From: Dehalococcoidales bacterium | GTDB taxonomy: Bacteria > Chloroflexota > Dehalococcoidia > Dehalococcoidales > JAQTRN01 | Assembly: GCA_028711795.1 (NCBI GenBank) | Contig: JAQTRN010000028.1 | Coordinates: 1 to 9,127, forward strand | Direction: 5' to 3' | Length of the DNA: 9,127 bases | Shown here: positions 6,106 to 9,127 of the stretch, piece after piece | Layout of the letters: each line of letters begins with the position of its first letter | How positions within the stretch are numbered: position 1 is the first letter of the stretch | Program-made: the position numbers and the translations under genes | Notes under the pieces: model-generated | What the model saw: the letters and a program-made list of their open reading frames with translations, nothing else | Told to the model about the DNA's origin: nothing | The model's database searches: none

Positions 6106-6750
6106 ATGAAATTGCTGCCGCGTGGCATAAGATGGCTTCCGGTACTGGTAATCTTAACGCCAGGCATGATTGCCGTCAGCGGCTGCGGGCAGAATGATAA
6201 CCATCCCATCATCAGTAGTCTAGAGGCAGAGAAAGACTGGATGGCGCCCTCGAGCAGCTGCGAGGTCAGGTGCCTCGCCTCGGATGCCGATGGTGATAGC
6301 CTGACCTGTAACTGGTCGGCTACCGGGGGCAGCTTTTACGGAGCCGGACTGAACACTACCTGGGTAGCACCCCGTACCCCGGGCACCTATATCATCACTG
6401 CTGCCGTAACCGACGGTCGTGGTGGTGAGGCAACACAGCAATTAACGCTGGGGGTACGCAGCAACTATCCCCCGATTATCAATAGCCTGACGGCAACACC
6501 CCGCCGGGTGGCAAAGACCGATACCAGTATTCTCACCTGCGTGGCTTCCGACCCGGATAAGGACACCTTGACCTACCTCTGGACCGCGACTGGCGGGAAT
6601 ATCTCCGGCAGTGGCAACACCGTCAACTGGACATCACCCGGTAGAGAGGGCAGCTATGCTATCCGGGTCATCGTCACCGATAGCCTGGGCGACGCCAACA
6701 GTAAAGAATTACAGGTGCTGGTGACCTGCGGTTGCGGGTCAGCCGAGTGA
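6106..6750 (+). CDS. Lipoprotein with two PKD/cadherin-like Ig repeats
   Basis: This 214-residue exported protein begins MKLLPRG, has a hydrophobic core, and ends its signal peptide at the lipobox VSGC, so C27 would be lipidated and hold it on the outer face of the membrane. Two Ig-like repeats follow (about 32-118 and 120-206), each with a Pro-rich entry, an SD-x-D-x-D-x-LT-x-x-W motif (59-70 and its counterpart after C145), 'SATGG/TATGG', and a closing VTDG/VTDS strand. C56 and C145 are equivalent; C52 and C68 occur only in repeat one. The tail ends with C208 and C210. GAGGA at 6094-6098 supports the ATG at 6106 over an upstream ATG at 6085. The gene follows the giant pilin by 81 bases with no obvious promoter or terminator between, so co-transcription is plausible. 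Its ligand is unknown; a structural or surface-binding role is inferred. Confidence 0.75.
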   Translation: MKLLPRGIRWLPVLVILTPGMIAVSGCGQNDNHPIISSLEAEKDWMAPSSSCEVRCLASDADGDSLTCNWSATGGSFYGAGLNTTWVAPRTPGTYIITAAVTDGRGGEATQQLTLGVRSNYPPIINSLTATPRRVAKTDTSILTCVASDPDKDTLTYLWTATGGNISGSGNTVNWTSPGREGSYAIRVIVTDSLGDANSKELQVLVTCGCGSAE

Positions 6751-6797
6751 TTCAAAGATAGGGTCAGACAAGAGAGGAATGCCTGCCCCGGCGGTCA

Positions 6798-6998
6798 CTA
6801 CTTTTCGTTAAAGTAATACCAGAGGACCATAGCCAGAATTGCCACCAGCGGTGCCGCGTAGGCGCCGGCAGTGGCTAATTCATAACGGGTACCGGTAGGT
6901 AAAAATTTGACTCTGGACTGGAACAGAGACCACGAGGCAAATATACCTGCGGCGAGGATGACTATAAAACCAATCCATGTTGTCCGTTTTTGCGGCAT
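6798..6998 (-). CDS. Small two-helix membrane protein of unknown function
   Basis: This predicted 66-residue protein has a basic N-terminus (MPQKR), a first membrane helix at about residues 8-26 (WIGFIVILAAGIFASWSLF), a short polar loop with KFLPTGTRYE, and a second helix at about 44-63 (AGAYAAPLVAILAMVLWYYF). I do not recognise the family. An ATG at 7010 would add MENK, but the bases of that codon form part of GGAG (7008-7005), which sits six bases before the ATG at 6998; this makes 6998 the better start. The gene stands alone behind a strong promoter, oriented opposite to the lipoprotein gene. Coding status rests on the promoter, ribosome binding site and coherent two-helix composition. Possible roles such as a small accessory or stress membrane protein are guesses. 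Confidence 0.6.
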   Translation of the reverse strand: MPQKRTTWIGFIVILAAGIFASWSLFQSRVKFLPTGTRYELATAGAYAAPLVAILAMVLWYYFNEK

Positions 6999-7027
6999 TT
7001 TATTCTCCATGACCGCTATTGTGACTG

Positions 7028-7056
7028 ATTATATGTTAACCTGTAGCACAAGTCAA
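7028..7056 (-). promoter_or_regulatory. Near-consensus sigma-70 promoter of the small membrane protein
   Basis: On the minus strand TTGACT (7056-7051) and TATAAT (7033-7028) are separated by exactly 17 bases. The match is five of six and six of six. Transcription should begin near 7021, giving a short leader of about 22 bases that includes GGAG before the ATG at 6998. Confidence 0.8.
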
Positions 7057-7217
7057 GCTAACTGGTTTTGGGGAGCTTAAGGGAAGGGGCAGGGGATAGG
7101 TTCCCTATAAAACAAGCATCAATCAAAGAATAATTTAGCCTGATTTTGGACCGTAGTCCGCCCGACAAACCAGGGGTACACGGTACGAAAATACTATATC
7201 GATTGCTTGCCTGCTGG
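7057..7217. other. Intergenic stretch after the TasA-like gene
   Basis: No ORF or RNA gene is evident in these 161 bases. A purine-rich segment (7070-7100) and a minor 5-bp hairpin (ATAGG 7096-7100 with CCTAT 7104-7108) are present. No convincing intrinsic terminator for the minus-strand genes was found. Confidence 0.4.
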
Positions 7218-8729
7218 CTATTCGAGCGGTGATTGATGCGACCTCCGGATGATTATCAGGTACAGCGCCACCAGGGTGACGACGACTGCCACCGCGACCA
7301 TCAAGTCTATTCTCAACCAGTTAACCATTGGGACCTCGGGTAAAGGCTCACTGACTACCACCAGCTCATCGGAGAGTCCACCGACTTTAACCTGATGACT
7401 GCCGGGGGCTAAGTTCGGTACGATAAACTCCGGTGTCACGACACCTTTGGCATCAACGGTTACCTCCTTGACATCCATGACGATGCCATCTATGGACAAA
7501 TATAATTCGTAGCTGCCGCCGGTATCACCTTCATTAGCGATACTGACACTCACCGATACCGGCTGCCCCATACCCGCCGACGGCGGGCTGATGGTCAGGT
7601 TACTGACTCTAAAGTTCGGCGGCAGCAGTAACGGCGGCGGTGCCATTTCCGCCAGGACGACGAAATATGACGCATGATAGGCGACGCCCCGGGCTTTACC
7701 CAGCTCGAATACCGAACCGGGAGGCAGACCGAACCGTTCAAAACTACTCCCATCGGCATAGCGGGCAATAAAGGGAGGGAAGGCATTTTCCGGCAGGTTC
7801 CCCGGGTCATAGTTGATAGTGATTATTGCCGATGGGTTGAAGTTAATCTCCGAAATTTCCCTATTCTGAGTATAGCCCACCATCCGGTAAACCGGACTGA
7901 GCGCGGTCATATTTTCCGAAATTACCAGTGGCGCTTCGACTATTCTCAACTCTATCCGGCCCAGCGCTTTAGCATCAAAGCCGGTGACTCTGGTACTATT
8001 ATCTACCGCCAGGGTAAAATTACCACTGTAGTCGGTCTGCCGGATAGCTGACTCTATGGTACCATTGGCACTGATGCCCACCATGGTCGTTTGGTTGTCT
8101 CCCAGGTCAACCCGCAATACCATCGGTGGCGACGTGGGCTTAGGTAGTCCTCCCCCTCCCCCTCCACCTCCACCACCCGGAGGTTCAGGTACGCCCAGGT
8201 TCTCCAGCAGATAGTTAATATTAAAGGAAATACTATCACCCTGGATATTGTTCCCGGTCTGGATGGGTAGTTCCCACTGCCAGGTGAGGTTGACCGTGCC
8301 GCCTGCTGCCAGCGGGTCGATGCGAACGTAGTTAACGCCGGTAGACGACTGGGGAAAATTCTTGATTACCACCGGCAGGGTCAGGTTGGTCTGCAAGCCC
8401 GGGCAGGAAACATTGAGCTCGAGGTAGTCGGCGAACTCACCGGGCTCACCGGTCTTAGATTCCAGGGGAGGTCCGCTGATGCTGGTAACATTGCTCGCCC
8501 AGATGGTAACAAAGCCACCCAGTGTACCCACGTTACTCAGGGTTACCGATTTGTTGCCGCTGTCACCCGGCTTGACATTGGTTATATTCCAGCTGGTAGC
8601 CCCGGTACCACCCAGTGTCAGGTCGACACTATCCGCCGCCCGGACCCTCTCCGCGGGTGAGACCGCCAGGACCGGCAGGACTATCCCGATTGCCGTAATT
8701 AAAGAAATGAGCCAGTGTTTACTCTTCAT
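7218..8729 (-). CDS. TasA/camelysin-like surface protein with Gly linker, CARDB-like domain and C-terminal anchor
   Basis: This 503-residue protein has a signal peptide (MKSKHWLISLITAIGIVLPV, cleavage likely after ERVRA). A TasA/CalY-type domain spans about 33-181, with NITNVKPGDSGNKSVTLSNVG near its start and WQWELPIQTGNNIQGDSISFNINYLLEN near its end. Ten glycines (185-194) form a linker. A domain of about 204-370 is of a type I associate with Dehalococcoidia surface proteins; it contains SAIITINYDPGNLPENAFPPFIARY. A CARDB-like Ig domain (about 372-458, SNLTISPPSAGMGQPVSVSVSIANEG) follows, then a membrane helix (474-494) and a short RRSHQ tail. A GTG at 8750 would add seven residues; the ATG at 8729 gives a cleaner signal peptide, although its GAGG lies only two bases away. 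It starts seven bases after the SipW-like gene, which should process it. Family TasA proteins form extracellular fibres; the anchor here suggests a cell-bound form. Confidence 0.75.
   Translation of the reverse strand: MKSKHWLISLITAIGIVLPVLAVSPAERVRAADSVDLTLGGTGATSWNITNVKPGDSGNKSVTLSNVGTLGGFVTIWASNVTSISGPPLESKTGEPGEFADYLELNVSCPGLQTNLTLPVVIKNFPQSSTGVNYVRIDPLAAGGTVNLTWQWELPIQTGNNIQGDSISFNINYLLENLGVPEPPGGGGGGGGGGLPKPTSPPMVLRVDLGDNQTTMVGISANGTIESAIRQTDYSGNFTLAVDNSTRVTGFDAKALGRIELRIVEAPLVISENMTALSPVYRMVGYTQNREISEINFNPSAIITINYDPGNLPENAFPPFIARYADGSSFERFGLPPGSVFELGKARGVAYHASYFVVLAEMAPPPLLLPPNFRVSNLTISPPSAGMGQPVSVSVSIANEGDTGGSYELYLSIDGIVMDVKEVTVDAKGVVTPEFIVPNLAPGSHQVKVGGLSDELVVVSEPLPEVPMVNWLRIDLMVAVAVVVTLVALYLIIIRRSHQSPLE
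8148..8177 (-). repeat. GGN trinucleotide tract encoding ten glycines
   Basis: Ten consecutive glycine codons of mixed GGT, GGA and GGG link the TasA-like and middle domains. The near-repeat DNA could vary in copy number in steps of three, altering linker length without a frameshift. Confidence 0.8.
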
Positions 8730-8736
8730 CGCCTCG

Positions 8737-9127
8737 CTAACCTGCGACACCTTTCCGTTTGATTAGCTCGCCGTGGATGCTGTTCAGGCAAATCCCGATG
8801 ATGACCACCCCGGGGATAACCAGGGATGCCATTAGACCGGGTACCGTTTTCAGGAAAAGGACCGCATTGCCCAGCCGCGGGCAATGAAATGAAATACGCC
8901 CGACCACGTCCCGGGCAGGGGTAGTAAATGGGTCGGCAGCCTCATTAGCATCTCCCTTGGTGATGAAAACCGGGGGTGAGACCGGTTCTATCGCCATGAC
9001 ACGGTGGCTGATTAAGCTCTCCACTTCCCCGCTATGGTGAAAGGTAATAATATCTCCCACCACTACCGCCTGCGGGTCCACGGGACCGGTCACCACCATA
9101 TCGCCGGTCATGAGCTGCGGCTCCATG
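8737..9127 (-). CDS. SipW-like (ER/archaeal-type) signal peptidase I, 5' truncated by window edge
   Basis: The visible 129 residues begin inside the active-site motif: MEPQLMTGDMVV follows what should be the nucleophilic serine of SMEP, whose codon is cut by the window end (the last base is consistent with a Ser codon ending in C). The sequence SLISHRV supplies a histidine (H41 of the visible part) where bacterial LepB enzymes have lysine, which marks the S26B/SipW class. ITKGDANEAADP (55-66) holds the conserved aspartates. A C-terminal membrane helix lies at about 92-112 (PGLMASLVIPGVVIIGICLNS). It would cleave exported preproteins at the outer face of the membrane. The gene immediately precedes the TasA-like gene, the same pairing as sipW-tasA in Bacillus, so that protein is the probable substrate. 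The N-terminal helix and promoter lie outside the window. Confidence 0.85.
   Translation of the reverse strand, partial: MEPQLMTGDMVVTGPVDPQAVVVGDIITFHHSGEVESLISHRVMAIEPVSPPVFITKGDANEAADPFTTPARDVVGRISFHCPRLGNAVLFLKTVPGLMASLVIPGVVIIGICLNSIHGELIKRKGVAG

Noticed and set aside
6760..6797. GGGTCAGAC motif as a possible remnant of a REP-like or transposon end
   Set aside because: There is only one short copy, with no inverted partner and no transposase fragment nearby.
7096..7108. Small hairpin ATAGG/CCTAT as a terminator
   Set aside because: The stem is five base pairs and AT-rich, and neither strand has a following T run.

Overview
The window looks like chromosomal DNA from a Chloroflexota bacterium of the Dehalococcoidia type. 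This assignment is an inference from protein style: a solo tubulin/FtsZ-like GTPase, very modular Ig-like and jelly-roll surface proteins, and a SipW/TasA-type pair followed by a CARDB-like domain and a membrane anchor. No rRNA or other phylogenetic marker is present. I see no tRNA, CRISPR array, insertion sequence or phage gene.

Layout. (1) Positions 139-1317 (+) encode a tubulin/FtsZ-superfamily GTPase. (2) Positions 1361-1930 (-), convergent with it, encode a MntP-type manganese exporter, whose near-consensus promoter sits so close to the ATG that the mRNA should be leaderless. (3) After a divergent 228-base regulatory gap containing two promoters and an inverted repeat, positions 2159-6024 (+) hold a tight three-gene operon of type IV pilin-like proteins. 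The gene order and N-termini resemble GspI/PilV, GspJ/PilW and GspK/PilX, but the third protein is enlarged to about 974 residues by three jelly-roll modules that appear embedded in DUF11-like Ig scaffolds. (4) Positions 6106-6750 (+) encode a lipoprotein with two PKD/cadherin-like Ig repeats. (5) Positions 6798-6998 (-) encode a small two-helix membrane protein behind its own near-perfect sigma-70-type promoter. (6) Positions 9127-7218 (-) encode a SipW-like signal peptidase, cut by the window edge at its catalytic serine, followed by a TasA/camelysin-like protein with a decaglycine linker and a C-terminal membrane anchor.

How the genes may work together. Most of the window is devoted to the cell surface. 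The pilin operon looks like a tip complex (I-J-K) whose K-position subunit would display a large adhesive ectodomain. The lipoprotein downstream may belong to the same surface programme. The SipW/TasA-like pair is a second, independent surface system, with the peptidase expected to process the TasA-like substrate. The pilus motor, prepilin peptidase and major pilin are not in the window and must be encoded elsewhere.
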